Assembly (NCBI RefSeq): GCF_002119765.1
Contig: NZ_CP021112.1
Span: forward strand, 5,264,501-5,328,500
Direction: 5' to 3'
DNA from: Pseudorhodoplanes sinuspersici
GTDB taxonomy: Bacteria > Pseudomonadota > Alphaproteobacteria > Rhizobiales > Xanthobacteraceae
DNA: 64,000 nucleotides
The notes under the pieces are model-generated. The model did no database searches. It had not been told where the DNA came from and saw only the letters and a program-made list of their open reading frames with translations. The translations under genes and the position numbers were made by a program. Position 1 is the stretch's first letter, and each line of letters opens with the position of its first letter. This document shows, piece after piece, positions 34,355 through 43,947 of this stretch.

Positions 34355-35443
34355 GTGCGTGTATCAATGACCCTTGGCCGTTATTTCGGGATGAAATTCC
34401 TGGTCACTGCGCTTGCCGTCTTCGGCGGCGTTGTGCTCCTTGTCATCCTGCTCGATTCGGTCGAGCTGATGCGCCGCACCGCCAGCAACGAGAATGCGAC
34501 GGCCTTTCTGGTGATAAAGTTGTCGTTCTTTCGCGTACCGATGATGGCCGAACGCATTCTGCCTTTCTGCATCCTGGTCGGTGCGATGTCCTGCTATCTC
34601 GGTCTCTCGCGCCGGAATGAGCTCGTGGTGGCGCGGGCGGCGGGTGTGTCGGCCTGGGAATTCACCGCTCCCGCGGTCATCGTCGCGCTCCTTCTCGGGG
34701 CTTTCGCGACGCTGGTTTACAACCCCGTTGCAGCGAGCCTCCAGGAACGGGCGAAGCGCTACGAGGCCGAGATATTCGGCCAGCGCAGTTTTGGACAACA
34801 GGATGCCGGCTTCTGGGTCCGCCAACGCAGCGTTGATGGCCAATCGATTATCAATGCCCGCGACAGCCGCCGGCAAGGCATGCGCCTCGTCGGCGTGACC
34901 GTATTTACTTTCGATCCGCAGGGCCGATACCAGGATCGGATCGAGGCCGACTCGGCCGAGCTTAAGGATGGGCATTGGGAGCTCATCAATGCTCGCGTTT
35001 ATCCGACCGATGAGCCGCCAAGCGTTCACGCGACCTACAACCTGAAAACGAACATCTCGCGCGAGCAGGTTCAGGAGAATTTCGCCACGCCCGAGACGCT
35101 GACACTCTGGGAATTGCCGGACTATATCCGGATGGCCGAGAACGCCGGGCTTGCGGCTGCCGGATACCGGCTCCAGTACCACAAGTTGTTATCCCGCCCG
35201 TTTTTGCTCGCGGCGATGGTATTGCTGGCCGCTGCTTTCAGCCTGCGTTTCGCCCGTATGGGTGGCGTCCAAAAAATGGTTCTTGGTGGCGTCTTGTCCG
35301 GATTTTTGCTTTATGTTCTCTCGAAAATCACCGAAGACATGAGCAAGACTGAGTTGCTGTCTCCCGTGACGGCGGCTTGGGCTCCTGTTCTTGTTGGGGG
35401 GCTGACGGGGTTTTTGGTGTTGCTTTATCAGGAAGACGGGTGA
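34355..35443 (+). CDS. lptG: LPS export ABC transporter permease LptG
   Basis: A 362-residue partner of LptF. Signatures: MTLGRYFGMKFLVTALAVFGGVVLLVILLDSVELMRR, FFRVPMMAERILPFCILVGAM, LSRRNELVVARAAGVSAWEF, a periplasmic jellyroll (about 115-260), and LLSRPFLLAAMVLLAAAFSLRFARMGG with the C-terminal helices. The GTG at 34355 has GGGG upstream; the ATG at 34367 (MTLGRY) is the alternative. Its stop overlaps the lptD start (TGATG), so permease and outer-membrane translocon are made from one transcript. Confidence 0.95.
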   Translation: MRVSMTLGRYFGMKFLVTALAVFGGVVLLVILLDSVELMRRTASNENATAFLVIKLSFFRVPMMAERILPFCILVGAMSCYLGLSRRNELVVARAAGVSAWEFTAPAVIVALLLGAFATLVYNPVAASLQERAKRYEAEIFGQRSFGQQDAGFWVRQRSVDGQSIINARDSRRQGMRLVGVTVFTFDPQGRYQDRIEADSAELKDGHWELINARVYPTDEPPSVHATYNLKTNISREQVQENFATPETLTLWELPDYIRMAENAGLAAAGYRLQYHKLLSRPFLLAAMVLLAAAFSLRFARMGGVQKMVLGGVLSGFLLYVLSKITEDMSKTELLSPVTAAWAPVLVGGLTGFLVLLYQEDG

Positions 35444-37923
35444 TGGCGTTGCGTTTCCTTCCCCGTCCCGGATCGATCGGCCGCGCGCTCGCCGCTGCGG
35501 CCTTGACGTGGTGTGCCGCAGCTCTGACCGGGCTGGCGACGGTGGCGCCTGCTTTGGCTCAGACCGACTTTTTCAGGTTTGAACAGCGGCCGCCCAAGCC
35601 GAAGGCGGGGCCAACGACGTCTGCGCGTGGTGACAAGCAGATGATGGTTCAGGCGACGGAGGTCCAATACGACCACGTCAATGAACGCGTGAATGCCGTC
35701 GGCAACGTGCAGATCTACTATGACGGCTCGACCATCGAAGCCGATAAGGTCACCTATAACCAGAAGACCAAGCGGCTGCGCGCCGAAGGCAATGTTCGTC
35801 TGACCGAAGCGAACGGCAACATCACCTACGGCGACATTCTCGAGCTCAACGACGATTACCGCGACGGCTTCGTGGATTCGCTGCGGCTGGAAACGCCGGA
35901 TGCCACCCGCTTTGCGGCGGCGCGCGTCGACCGCAGCGAGGGCCGCTATTCCGTGTTGCAAAGCGGCGTCTATACCGCATGCGAAGCCTGTAAAAATGAT
36001 CCGAAAAAGCCGCCGCTCTGGCAGGTCAAGGGCGCGCGCATCATCCACGATGAACAAGAGAAGATGATCTATTTCGAGCAGGCGCAGCTCGAATTCTTCG
36101 GTATGCCGGTTGCCTATTTCCCGTATTTTTCGGCGCCGGATCCGACCGTGAAGCGCAAAAGCGGTTTCCTGATGCCGAGCTTCGGCTCCGATTCAAAGTA
36201 CGGTCTTCGCGCCGACGCACCCTATTTCTGGGCGCTGGCGCCGAATTACGACCTGACGCTGACGCCGACCATCACGACCAAGCAGGGCCCGCTGTTGCAA
36301 GCCGAATTCCGGCACCGGCTGATGAACGGCGCCTATGCCATTCGTGCCGCCGGCATCCGGCAGCTCGACAAGGACGAATTCATCCACACGAACGGCGATC
36401 CGACGCCAGGGTACCGCGATTGGCGTGGTGCGGTGGAATCGAACGGCCAGTTTGCCCTGAACCAGAAATGGGTCTGGGGCTGGGACGCCTTGCTGATCTC
36501 GGACAAGACCTTCTATCAGGATTATCACCTGAAGAGTTTCACCAATAACGCGAGCGATCCTTTCCAGAACGGCCAGATGGAAGGCGTATCGCAGCTTTAT
36601 CTGACGGGCCGCGGTAACCGCTCCTATTTCGACGCACGTGCCATCCACTATTACGGCTTCTCCGAATTCGACGACCAAAAGCAATTGCCGGTCGTGCATC
36701 CGGTGATTGATTACAACTACATCGTTGGACAGCCGGTGCTGGGAGGCGAACTCGGCTTCAAGTTCAACTTGACGAGCCTGTCACGTCAAACAGCGTCATT
36801 CGATCCGATCACGACCTTTGCCGAAAATAACGACGCTTGCGGTCTCTCCACAGCGGACCCGGCGGTGAAAAACACCAAGAACTGCCTGTTGCGCGGTGCA
36901 CCGGGCAGTTACACGCGGTTTTCGGCGGAGGCTAATTGGCGCAAATCGATCATTGATCCGTTTGGCCAGATCTTTACGCCATTCTTCTCGCTGCGTGCGG
37001 ACGTCGCTTCGGTCAATCTGACGAACCAGCCAGGCGTCTCGAATTTCATCGAGACCAGCGACTCGGCGTTGTTCCGCGGTATGCCTGTTGCTGGTCTCGA
37101 ATATCGCTATCCCTTCGTGAACGTGCAGTCCTGGGGCACCAATACCATCGAGCCGATCGCACAAGTCATAGTGCGTCCGAACGAGACGCAGATCGGCAAG
37201 CTGCCGAACGAAGACGCGCAGAGCTTCGTGTTCGACGACGGCAATCTGTTCGCAGTTGACAAGTTCTCGGGTTGGGATCGCGTGGAAGGCGGCGGCCGGG
37301 CGAACTACGGTGTGCAATACACCGCGCAGTTCAATCAGGGCGGCTATTTCAATGCGCTGTTCGGGCAGTCCTATCAGCTGTTCGGCGTGAACTCCTTTGC
37401 TGTAGGCGATGCCACCAATACCGGTTTGAATAGCGGTCTCGATACGCGCGCATCCGATTATGTCGCCCGCCTCGCCTATCAGCCCGATCGGATCTTCACC
37501 TTCACCACGCGCTATCGCTTCGGTGAGGAAAACTTCGATGTGAAGCGTTTCGAACTCGAGGGTAAAGCGAACTTTGACAGACTGTCGCTTCAGGCTCTCT
37601 ACGGCAATTATGCCGCACAGCCGGAACTTGGCTTCCTGACCCGGCGCGAAGGCATCTTGGGCGGGGTGTCTTACAAAATGACACAGAACTGGGCCGTGAT
37701 CGCCGCGGCTCGGTACGACCTCGACGCGGACCAGTTCGATCAGACCCGCCTCGGCCTCGGATATGTCGACGATTGCCTTATCTTGGCCTTGAATTACATC
37801 ACCAGTTATACCTACAGCGGCAACCCGGGGAAGGATCATCGGGTCATGCTGCAATTCGGTTTGCGCACGCTCGGCACCACACAGACGTCGACTGGCGTGG
37901 GCTCCATCGGCGGTGGCTTATAA
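35443..37923 (+). CDS. lptD: LPS assembly outer-membrane protein LptD
   Basis: An 826-residue outer-membrane beta-barrel that inserts LPS into the outer leaflet together with LptE. A signal peptide (ending ATVAPALAQ, about residue 41) is followed by the periplasmic OstA/LptA-like domain (VQATEVQYDHVNERVNAVGNVQIYYDG, RAEGNVRLTEANGNITYGD). From about 200 a long barrel follows with alternating aromatic strands (FFGMPVAYFPYFSAPDPTVKRKSGFLMP is diagnostic). Cysteines in CEACKND, NDACGLS, TKNCLLRG and VDDCLIL could form the inter-domain disulfides known in LptD. The start at 35443 overlaps the lptG stop. A palindromic repeat and a SurA-like gene follow. Confidence 0.96.
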   Translation: MALRFLPRPGSIGRALAAAALTWCAAALTGLATVAPALAQTDFFRFEQRPPKPKAGPTTSARGDKQMMVQATEVQYDHVNERVNAVGNVQIYYDGSTIEADKVTYNQKTKRLRAEGNVRLTEANGNITYGDILELNDDYRDGFVDSLRLETPDATRFAAARVDRSEGRYSVLQSGVYTACEACKNDPKKPPLWQVKGARIIHDEQEKMIYFEQAQLEFFGMPVAYFPYFSAPDPTVKRKSGFLMPSFGSDSKYGLRADAPYFWALAPNYDLTLTPTITTKQGPLLQAEFRHRLMNGAYAIRAAGIRQLDKDEFIHTNGDPTPGYRDWRGAVESNGQFALNQKWVWGWDALLISDKTFYQDYHLKSFTNNASDPFQNGQMEGVSQLYLTGRGNRSYFDARAIHYYGFSEFDDQKQLPVVHPVIDYNYIVGQPVLGGELGFKFNLTSLSRQTASFDPITTFAENNDACGLSTADPAVKNTKNCLLRGAPGSYTRFSAEANWRKSIIDPFGQIFTPFFSLRADVASVNLTNQPGVSNFIETSDSALFRGMPVAGLEYRYPFVNVQSWGTNTIEPIAQVIVRPNETQIGKLPNEDAQSFVFDDGNLFAVDKFSGWDRVEGGGRANYGVQYTAQFNQGGYFNALFGQSYQLFGVNSFAVGDATNTGLNSGLDTRASDYVARLAYQPDRIFTFTTRYRFGEENFDVKRFELEGKANFDRLSLQALYGNYAAQPELGFLTRREGILGGVSYKMTQNWAVIAAARYDLDADQFDQTRLGLGYVDDCLILALNYITSYTYSGNPGKDHRVMLQFGLRTLGTTQTSTGVGSIGGGL

Positions 37924-38027
37924 GCCGGGCTGGGCTGACATGGTCTGGCTTACAAGACCCGCCTCAATACGATGGCTGTTATCGATGATGCACGCGACCT
38001 TACCGACAACGATCACGCTCGACCGCG

Positions 38028-38133
38028 ATGATTTTGGATCGAAACGATCCAAAATCATGAACGTGATCGATTCGAATACATTAGAGCATGACGTCGTCCG
38101 AAAACCGCTTCGCACTTTTCGGCATCATGCTCT
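38028..38133. repeat. Composite two-palindrome dispersed repeat, copy 2 (overlaps the SurA-like start)
   Basis: ATGATTTTGGATCG (38028-38041) pairs with CGATCCAAAATCAT (38045-38058). AGAGCATG (38083-38090) and CCGAAAA (38098-38104) pair with TTTTCGG (38116-38122) and CATGCTCT (38126-38133). The spacer AACGTGATCGATT is shared with copy 1 at 28110-28213. The ATG used by the SurA-like gene is formed at the edge of the right arm of the first palindrome (38057-38059). Confidence 0.9.
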
Positions 38134-39046
38134 GGCACTCCGCCCCGTCCTGCGCATGCTGGCTGTCGCTGTTGTTCTTGTCATTGCGGCTGGTTCGACC
38201 GCAAAAGCCCAGATCGTTCTCTACGTCACCGGACAACCGATCACCGCTTATGACATTGAGCAACGTGGCCGTCTGATGGGCCTCGGCGGCGGCAAAGCAA
38301 AGTCGCGGCAAGAGATCATCAACGAGCTGATCGACGACAAACTCAAAATCCTGGCCGGCAAGCGCTTTAATTTCGAGCTCAGCGACAAGGAGGTCGATAA
38401 CGCCTTCGCCGGTATCGCTCGCAATGCCGGCGCGACGCCGGACCAGTTTGCGAAGCAGCTCGAGAAATCCGGCGTCAATCCGAACACGCTGAAGGCACGC
38501 CTGCGTGCCGATCTGACATGGGGCCAGATCGTGCGCGGCCGCTATGCGACGCAGTTGCAGGTCGGCGAAAAAGACATCTTCGAAGCCGAAGCCAAGAGCG
38601 GCGAAGAGAAGGATGTCGGCATCGACTACACGTTGTATCCCATTACTTTCGTCGTCCCGCGCGGCGCCGGCGCCAATGTGATCGAAGCACGCAGGCGCGA
38701 GGCCGATGCATTGCGCGGACGCTTCCAGGATTGCTCTGCCGGTCTGCCCTTCGCGCGCGCGCTTCGCGACGTCGTGGTGCGTCCGCCGGTGCGGAAAAAC
38801 TCCGCGGACCTCTCCCCGGCACTTCGCGAGATTCTTGCAAAGGTCGAAGTGGGCAAGCTCACACCGCCGGAAAGCACCAGCGGTGGCATCGAGGTCTTCG
38901 CCTTGTGCGACAGGCGGGAAACGACCGCCGATTCCCCGACAAAACGCAAATTGCGCGACGAAATGTTCCAGCAGCGATTTCAGAAGCAGGCCGACCGCTA
39001 TCTGAAGGAACTGCGGGCCGGCGCAATGATCGAATACAAGCAATAG
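38057..39046 (+). CDS. surA: SurA-like periplasmic chaperone / peptidyl-prolyl isomerase
   Basis: A 329-residue periplasmic protein. The SurA N-terminal chaperone domain starts at QIVLYVTGQPITAYDIEQRGRLMGLGG and continues through RQEIINELIDDKLKILAGKRFNFELSDKEVDNAFAGIARNAG. A degenerate parvulin-like region follows (about 185-290), with two cysteines (RFQDCSAG, FALCDRR). Position after lptD supports a role in outer-membrane protein folding. The signal peptide core is MLAVAVVLVIAAGSTAKA. Its positive n-region (RKPLRTFRHHALALRPVLR) and the ATG at 38057 come mostly from the inserted palindromic repeat. ATG 38156 would drop them but lacks a Shine-Dalgarno and positive charges. pdxA follows after 6 bp. 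Confidence 0.85.
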   Translation: MNVIDSNTLEHDVVRKPLRTFRHHALALRPVLRMLAVAVVLVIAAGSTAKAQIVLYVTGQPITAYDIEQRGRLMGLGGGKAKSRQEIINELIDDKLKILAGKRFNFELSDKEVDNAFAGIARNAGATPDQFAKQLEKSGVNPNTLKARLRADLTWGQIVRGRYATQLQVGEKDIFEAEAKSGEEKDVGIDYTLYPITFVVPRGAGANVIEARRREADALRGRFQDCSAGLPFARALRDVVVRPPVRKNSADLSPALREILAKVEVGKLTPPESTSGGIEVFALCDRRETTADSPTKRKLRDEMFQQRFQKQADRYLKELRAGAMIEYKQ

Positions 39047-39052
39047 CACGCC

Positions 39053-40087
39053 ATGCTGGCGCAGCCCCAGCGACCTTTGGCGCTGACCATCGGTGAGCCG
39101 GCTGGCATCGGCAGCGATATCACGCTTGCGGCTTGGCAGCAGCGAACCGAAACCAATCTGTCCGCTTTCTACGTCATAGCCGACCCCGACCATCTCGCAG
39201 CACGCGCAACACAGCTGGGTCTGACGATCCCGATCCAGATCGTCACGCCCGAACAAGCCTCGACCGCATTTCATACGGCCCTCCCGGTCGTCCCAATCGA
39301 GGAACGCGCGACAGCACAACCAGGCCATCCCGACGACAGCAGCGCCGATGTCGCGATTGCCTCCATCCGGCGTGCGGTGCGAGATGTGATCGACCGCCGC
39401 GCCAGCGCCATCGTGACCAACCCGATTTCGAAAGTGGTTCTTTACCGCCGGGGCTTTACCGATCCAGGCCACACCGAATATCTCGCGCGTCTTGCGCACG
39501 AGATGCTCGGGGTCGACGCGATGCCGGTGATGATGCTGTGGTGCAAGACACTGGCCGTCATTCCGGTGACGATCCACGTTCCCTTGAGCACCGTCCCGCA
39601 ATTGCTGAACACCGAGCTGATCGTCAAAACCGGCCGGATTGTCGTCCGCGAGCTGACGGAACGTTTCGGCATTCGCACACCGCGCCTCGCCGTGACTGGT
39701 CTCAATCCGCATGCCGGCGAAAACGGAACGATCGGCGACGAGGAAGCCACCATCATACGTCCAGCCATCGAACAACTGGGCGCATTGGGGATCGCGGTGC
39801 GCGGCCCGTTGCCTGCCGATACACTGTTCCATCCGGCAGCGCGTCGAAGCTATGACGCGGCTTTGTGCATGTACCACGATCAGGCGCTGATCCCGATCAA
39901 GACCATCGCTTTCGATGATGCCGTCAATGTCACGCTCGGCCTGCCGTTCGTGCGGACGTCGCCGGACCACGGCACAGCCTTCGATATCGCCGGCAAAGGC
40001 GGCGCCAACCCGGCAAGCCTGATCGCATCACTGCGCCTGGCAGCGCGAATGGCCGAAAGAGAGCGGGCACCCGCGCCGGCCCCATGA
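39053..40087 (+). CDS. pdxA: 4-hydroxythreonine-4-phosphate dehydrogenase
   Basis: A 344-residue NAD-dependent enzyme of pyridoxal phosphate synthesis. Motifs: [17 protein letters not shown] (residues 7-23), [26 protein letters not shown] with a metal/substrate histidine, [68 protein letters not shown]. These include the conserved His residues that bind Zn. It follows surA by 6 bp and overlaps rsmA by 4 bp (ATGA). The surA-pdxA-rsmA order is classic in proteobacteria. Confidence 0.97.
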   Translation: MLAQPQRPLALTIGEPAGIGSDITLAAWQQRTETNLSAFYVIADPDHLAARATQLGLTIPIQIVTPEQASTAFHTALPVVPIEERATAQPGHPDDSSADVAIASIRRAVRDVIDRRASAIVTNPISKVVLYRRGFTDPGHTEYLARLAHEMLGVDAMPVMMLWCKTLAVIPVTIHVPLSTVPQLLNTELIVKTGRIVVRELTERFGIRTPRLAVTGLNPHAGENGTIGDEEATIIRPAIEQLGALGIAVRGPLPADTLFHPAARRSYDAALCMYHDQALIPIKTIAFDDAVNVTLGLPFVRTSPDHGTAFDIAGKGGANPASLIASLRLAARMAERERAPAPAP

Positions 40088-40938
40088 CCACGGCGCATGA
40101 CGGGCTTCCTCCACTCCGCGATGTCATCCGCAAACATGATCTGATCGCCCGGAAATCGCTCGGACAGAATTTTCTGTTGGATCTCAACCTGACCGGACGC
40201 ATCGCCCGTGCTGCAGGTCCGTTGAAAGGCGCAACCGTCATTGAGATTGGCCCAGGCCCCGGCGGATTGACGCGCGCCTTGTTGTCTGAAGGTGCAACGC
40301 ACGTCATCGCGATCGAGCGCGACCGGCGTGCCATTGCGGCGCTACAGCAGGTCGCCGACTATTATCCGGGTCGCCTCACGGTGGTCGAAGGCGATGCGCT
40401 GGAATTCGATCCAGCAGCTTATCTCGGCGGAGGGCCGGTGCGCATCGTCGCCAACCTGCCCTACAACATCGCGACGCCGCTGCTGATTGGCTGGCTCGAA
40501 ACAGAACCGTGGCCGCCGTTTTTTGACCGTCTGGTGCTGATGTTTCAGCGCGAGGTAGCCGAGCGCATTGTCGCCAGCCCGAACACCAAGGATTACGGGC
40601 GATTGTCGATCCTCGCCCAGTGGCGCACGCAGCCGAAAATCCTGTTCGACATCGCCCCATCCGCCTTCGTCCCGCCGCCAAAGGTGACGTCGTCGGTGGT
40701 GGAGTTCGTGCCGCGCCCATTGCCAGATCCATGCGATCGGCGCGTCCTCGGACGTGTTGCCGAAGCCGCTTTCGGACAGCGTCGCAAGATGCTGCGTCAA
40801 AGCCTGAAGTCGCTGACACCGGATCCCGTGCCATTGCTTGAATCCGCCGGCATCGCGCCAACGGATCGCGCCGAGGATATTCCAGTCGCTGGATTTGTCC
40901 GTCTCGCCCGCGAATATGAAATCCAGTCGCGTGCGTGA
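40084..40938 (+). CDS. rsmA: 16S rRNA (adenine1518/1519-N6) dimethyltransferase
   Basis: A 284-residue SAM-dependent methyltransferase (KsgA) that dimethylates two adjacent adenines in helix 45 and checks 30S maturation. Motifs: [22 protein letters not shown], the SAM site [16 protein letters not shown] (about 52-67), VEGDALEF, the catalytic [12 protein letters not shown] (NLPY, about 124), [23 protein letters not shown] and [12 protein letters not shown]. Its ATG overlaps the pdxA stop (ATGA). The end converges on the cytochrome P450 gene with 8 bp between stops. Confidence 0.97.
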   Translation: MTTAHDGLPPLRDVIRKHDLIARKSLGQNFLLDLNLTGRIARAAGPLKGATVIEIGPGPGGLTRALLSEGATHVIAIERDRRAIAALQQVADYYPGRLTVVEGDALEFDPAAYLGGGPVRIVANLPYNIATPLLIGWLETEPWPPFFDRLVLMFQREVAERIVASPNTKDYGRLSILAQWRTQPKILFDIAPSAFVPPPKVTSSVVEFVPRPLPDPCDRRVLGRVAEAAFGQRRKMLRQSLKSLTPDPVPLLESAGIAPTDRAEDIPVAGFVRLAREYEIQSRA

Positions 40939-40946
40939 AACCGCGT

Positions 40947-42155
40947 TTACTGACCCGCCACCACTGGCAAGCTTGCAAGCGCCCTGAGGCCGGGCCTTTC
41001 GCGCCACCGGATTTGCGAGTCCGGAACGGCCATTTCGAGCTTCGGCCAGCGCGTGAACAAGGCTTGCAGCGCACACCTTGCTTCGATACGCGCGAGCTGA
41101 TGACCGAGACAAAAGTGAATGCCGGTCCCGAACGAAAGATGCCGGTTGGGCTGCCGCGTGAGCTCCAGTTGTTCGGGATGCTCGTTCGCTTCCGGATCCA
41201 TATTGGCGGCCGCGATCATGGCCATGATCTTCTCGCCTTTTTTGACCTGAACGCCCCCCAAATCTACGTCGCGCCGCACGAAACGCGGCTTGGAAAACTG
41301 CACCGGCGAGACGAACCGCAGGAACTCTTCGATCGCGAGATTGGCGCGGCTCCAGTCTTCTTCCAGCCAGTCACGAAGCTTTGGATTTCTGATGAGCTCA
41401 TAGACGGACCCGCTGATCAGATGAGTCGTCGTCTCCGAACCGGCGCCGAGGAGCAGGAAAACCATCGCCACCATTTCATGGGGGCTGATGCGGCCGCCCT
41501 CTTTTTCGACACGGACAAGCTCGGCGATCAGGCCGTCACCGCCCTCGCGGCGCGCCGCATCGAGGCGTCCTTCCAAATAGCGCTTCATGGAGATCATGGC
41601 CGGGATCAATCCCAGAAATCCCGTCATGCCGGTCAGGCGCGTGAAGCTGTTCGTCCAGGCAATGAATTTCGGCCGATCTTCTTGCGGCAAGCCGAGCAAT
41701 TCGCAAATCACCGACAACGGTAATTTGCGTGCATATCTCTCAACCAGGTCGGCGGGACTTCCATCGGCAAAGAGCGAAGCCGCAAGCGCATCGGCCATTG
41801 AAAGAATATGCGGCTCCATCTCGATGATGGCCCGGCGCCGGAACGCTTCATCCACGATGTTCCGCAGTCGGGTGTGATCCGGCTCGTCCATCGTCAGCAT
41901 GTTGTCGGCGACCGCGCGGATAATGCCCGGCATCCACCATCGAAGCCCGGCGACCGTTCCATCGTCCTTGCGCAGGGTGAATGTCTCGCTGTCTTTCAAG
42001 ACGCGAGCAGCCATGTCCTGCGTCGTGGTTGCCCACACCGTCCCTACGATCGGAAACTTCACCTGAACGACAGGTCCGGCCGCTCTTAGCTTCTCGATCG
42101 CTGCGGCCGGATCGCGAAAAAACGCCTGGCCGGTGAAGTCGGCGCTTACGACCAT
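40947..42155 (-). CDS. Cytochrome P450
   Basis: A 402-residue soluble bacterial P450. The haem-binding signature is SFGTGIHFCLGHQLA with Cys349 as thiolate ligand. The I-helix motif is LLGAGSETTTHL (about 236-247), and the ExxR motif is EEFLR (about 276-280). Redox partners are not encoded nearby, so ferredoxin and reductase must come from elsewhere. The ATG at 42155 follows GGAGCGGGGG and gives a normal N-terminus; an upstream ATG at 42197 adds 14 residues without a good ribosome-binding site. It is convergent with rsmA. The substrate cannot be predicted. Confidence 0.93.
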   Translation of the reverse strand: MVVSADFTGQAFFRDPAAAIEKLRAAGPVVQVKFPIVGTVWATTTQDMAARVLKDSETFTLRKDDGTVAGLRWWMPGIIRAVADNMLTMDEPDHTRLRNIVDEAFRRRAIIEMEPHILSMADALAASLFADGSPADLVERYARKLPLSVICELLGLPQEDRPKFIAWTNSFTRLTGMTGFLGLIPAMISMKRYLEGRLDAARREGGDGLIAELVRVEKEGGRISPHEMVAMVFLLLGAGSETTTHLISGSVYELIRNPKLRDWLEEDWSRANLAIEEFLRFVSPVQFSKPRFVRRDVDLGGVQVKKGEKIMAMIAAANMDPEANEHPEQLELTRQPNRHLSFGTGIHFCLGHQLARIEARCALQALFTRWPKLEMAVPDSQIRWRERPGLRALASLPVVAGQ

Positions 42156-42251
42156 GATTGCCCCCGCTCCATCCTGCTTCACACACAGCCCCATCAAAAT
42201 GGGATGTGGAGATGCAACCGCAATACAGGGCGAAATGGTAAAATCAGCCGT

Positions 42252-42908
42252 TCAGGGCGTCAGAGTTTTCAGGTCGGACAACAGATGATCGACGAAGTCC
42301 TGAATGTCTTCCTTGCGCACGCGCTTCAATCGTTCGGCCGTGAGGATACCACGCAGACGGATGAAACTTTTTTCGAGATCGCGATTGACGAGGACGTAGT
42401 CATATTCCTCCCAGTGCGGGATTTCCTCGGCCGCGTTCTTGAGACGGCGCGCGATGATCTCCTGCGTATCTTCCGCCCGCCGCTCCAACCGCAGTTTCAA
42501 CTCTTCGGCGGTCGGCGGCAAAACAAAGACGCTCACCACATCCTGACGCATCGAATTGTAGAGCTGCTGCGTGCCCTGCCAATCGATATCGAACAAAACA
42601 TCGCGGCCTTCCGCCAGCGCGGTTTCGACCGGCTCGCGCGGAGTGCCATAGAAATTACCGTGCACCTCCGCCCATTCCAGAAGCTCGCCGCCGTCGCGCA
42701 TCAACTCGAATTGACGTCGCGACAGGAACTTGTAGTGAATGCCATCGATCTCGCTCGTCCGTCGCGCACGGGTGGTCACTGAAATCGATAGGCTGACATT
42801 CTCTTCCTTATCCAGAAGATTACGTGTCAACGTCGTCTTCCCCGCACCCGAGGGCGACGACACGATCAGCATGATGCCGCGGCGGGCGATTTCAATATTC
42901 GCATTCAT
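42252..42908 (-). CDS. gmk: Guanylate kinase
   Basis: A 218-residue enzyme that phosphorylates GMP to GDP. The P-loop is SSPSGAGKTTLTRNLL (about 17-32). The GMP-binding segment includes SVTTRARRTSEIDGIHYKFLSR and EWAEVHGNFYGTPREPVETAL, and VLFDIDWQGTQQL is the Walker B-like strand. The start codon overlaps the yicC stop by 4 bp (ATGA). An internal ATG (MLIVSSPSG) could also start translation, but the overlap favours 42908. yicC-gmk pairing is conserved across proteobacteria. Confidence 0.97.
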   Translation of the reverse strand: MNANIEIARRGIMLIVSSPSGAGKTTLTRNLLDKEENVSLSISVTTRARRTSEIDGIHYKFLSRRQFELMRDGGELLEWAEVHGNFYGTPREPVETALAEGRDVLFDIDWQGTQQLYNSMRQDVVSVFVLPPTAEELKLRLERRAEDTQEIIARRLKNAAEEIPHWEEYDYVLVNRDLEKSFIRLRGILTAERLKRVRKEDIQDFVDHLLSDLKTLTP

Positions 42909-43792
42909 TCGAGATTCTGTACCTGCTCGCGAAACTGCTCGACCACACTCTTCAGTTCGAGTCCGATATTGGTCAATTCAATGTCGTTCGACTTCGAGCA
43001 AAGCGTGTTGGTTTCGCGGTTCAATTCCTGCGACAGGAAATCCAGCCGGCGGCCGACCGCGCCGCCACCCGTCATCAATTTGCGCGCCTGCGCGATATGC
43101 GCGGCGAGCCGGTCCAGCTCTTCACGGATATCGGCCTTGCCGGCCATCAGGATTGCTTCCTGATGCAGGCGGTCGGGATCGAACCGGCTGGACGCATCGA
43201 GCAGGACGGCGATCTGATCGGCGAGCTTTTTCTTGACGGCTTCCGGCTGGCGTCCCGGTGCCTTCTCGGCCCGATCGGCCAGCACCGCCATTTCATCGAG
43301 GCGTGCGAGCAGCACCTTGCCGATCGCCTCACCTTCATGCCGGCGCATCTCGGTCAGCCCCTTGATCGCCTGCGCAAAACCGGCAATGACGGCAGTCTCC
43401 GCGTCGCTCTTTGCCTCTTCGGTCTCTTCGTCTTCGCTGACGTCGATGACACCTTTCAGCGCCAGCAATCCGTCGAGCCGCGGCCTTTCCGCATCCACCT
43501 GGCGGGACAGTTTGCCGATGGCATCGATCAGCGCATTCAGGACGGGCTCGTTGATCCGCACCACCGGCGCGACACCCTCGCGGCTGACCGTCAAGGTCGC
43601 GTAGACATTGCCGCGTGACAGCATCTCGGCGGCCTTTGCACGAACCGCGACCTCAACCGCGTCGAAGCCTGGCGGCAGCCGCAGTCTCACATCAAGGCCC
43701 TTGGCATTGACCGACTTGATTTCCCAGGACCAGGCATAATTCCCACTCGCGCCATGGCTGCGGGCGAAGCCGGTCATACTCGATAATGTCAT
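42905..43792 (-). CDS. yicC: YicC/YloC family endoribonuclease
   Basis: A 295-residue protein of the YicC family, recently shown in other bacteria to be an RNA endonuclease. The N-terminus LSSMTGFARSHG and WEIKSVNAKGLDVRLRLPPGFD is characteristic. The C-terminal domain has DIREELDRLAAHIAQARKLMTGGGAVGRRLDFLSQELNRETNTLCSKSND, whose acidic/basic pattern is the most conserved part. Coiled-coil helices lie between. It is translationally coupled to gmk. A short palindromic repeat (43818-43846) lies just upstream of its start. Confidence 0.94.
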   Translation of the reverse strand: MTLSSMTGFARSHGASGNYAWSWEIKSVNAKGLDVRLRLPPGFDAVEVAVRAKAAEMLSRGNVYATLTVSREGVAPVVRINEPVLNALIDAIGKLSRQVDAERPRLDGLLALKGVIDVSEDEETEEAKSDAETAVIAGFAQAIKGLTEMRRHEGEAIGKVLLARLDEMAVLADRAEKAPGRQPEAVKKKLADQIAVLLDASSRFDPDRLHQEAILMAGKADIREELDRLAAHIAQARKLMTGGGAVGRRLDFLSQELNRETNTLCSKSNDIELTNIGLELKSVVEQFREQVQNLE

Positions 43793-43817
43793 GGACCATC
43801 CGGCCGTTAGATCACGA

Positions 43818-43846
43818 TGATTTTGGATCGAGTCGATCCAAAATCA
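43818..43846. repeat. Single-palindrome copy of the GGATCGA dispersed repeat
   Basis: TGATTTTGGATCGA (43818-43831) pairs perfectly with TCGATCCAAAATCA (43833-43846) around one base. It is the same palindrome as the first half of 38028-38133 and preserves the flanking GATCACG, but the AGAGCATG half is absent. It lies 26 bp upstream of the yicC start. Confidence 0.9.
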
Positions 43847-43947
43847 CTTGAGGAATCGAAAACCGGCAGGACCATACCCCATGAGTCTGCGGCGTAAAGT
43901 CGGCCGTTGGCCCATGCGCGGTGAACCATCAGTGCTGTAAAGGCGCT

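Noticed and set aside
38081-39970. A 629-codon minus-strand open frame opposite surA and pdxA
   Set aside because: It is antisense to two recognised genes, with no signal, domain or ribosome-binding site of its own.
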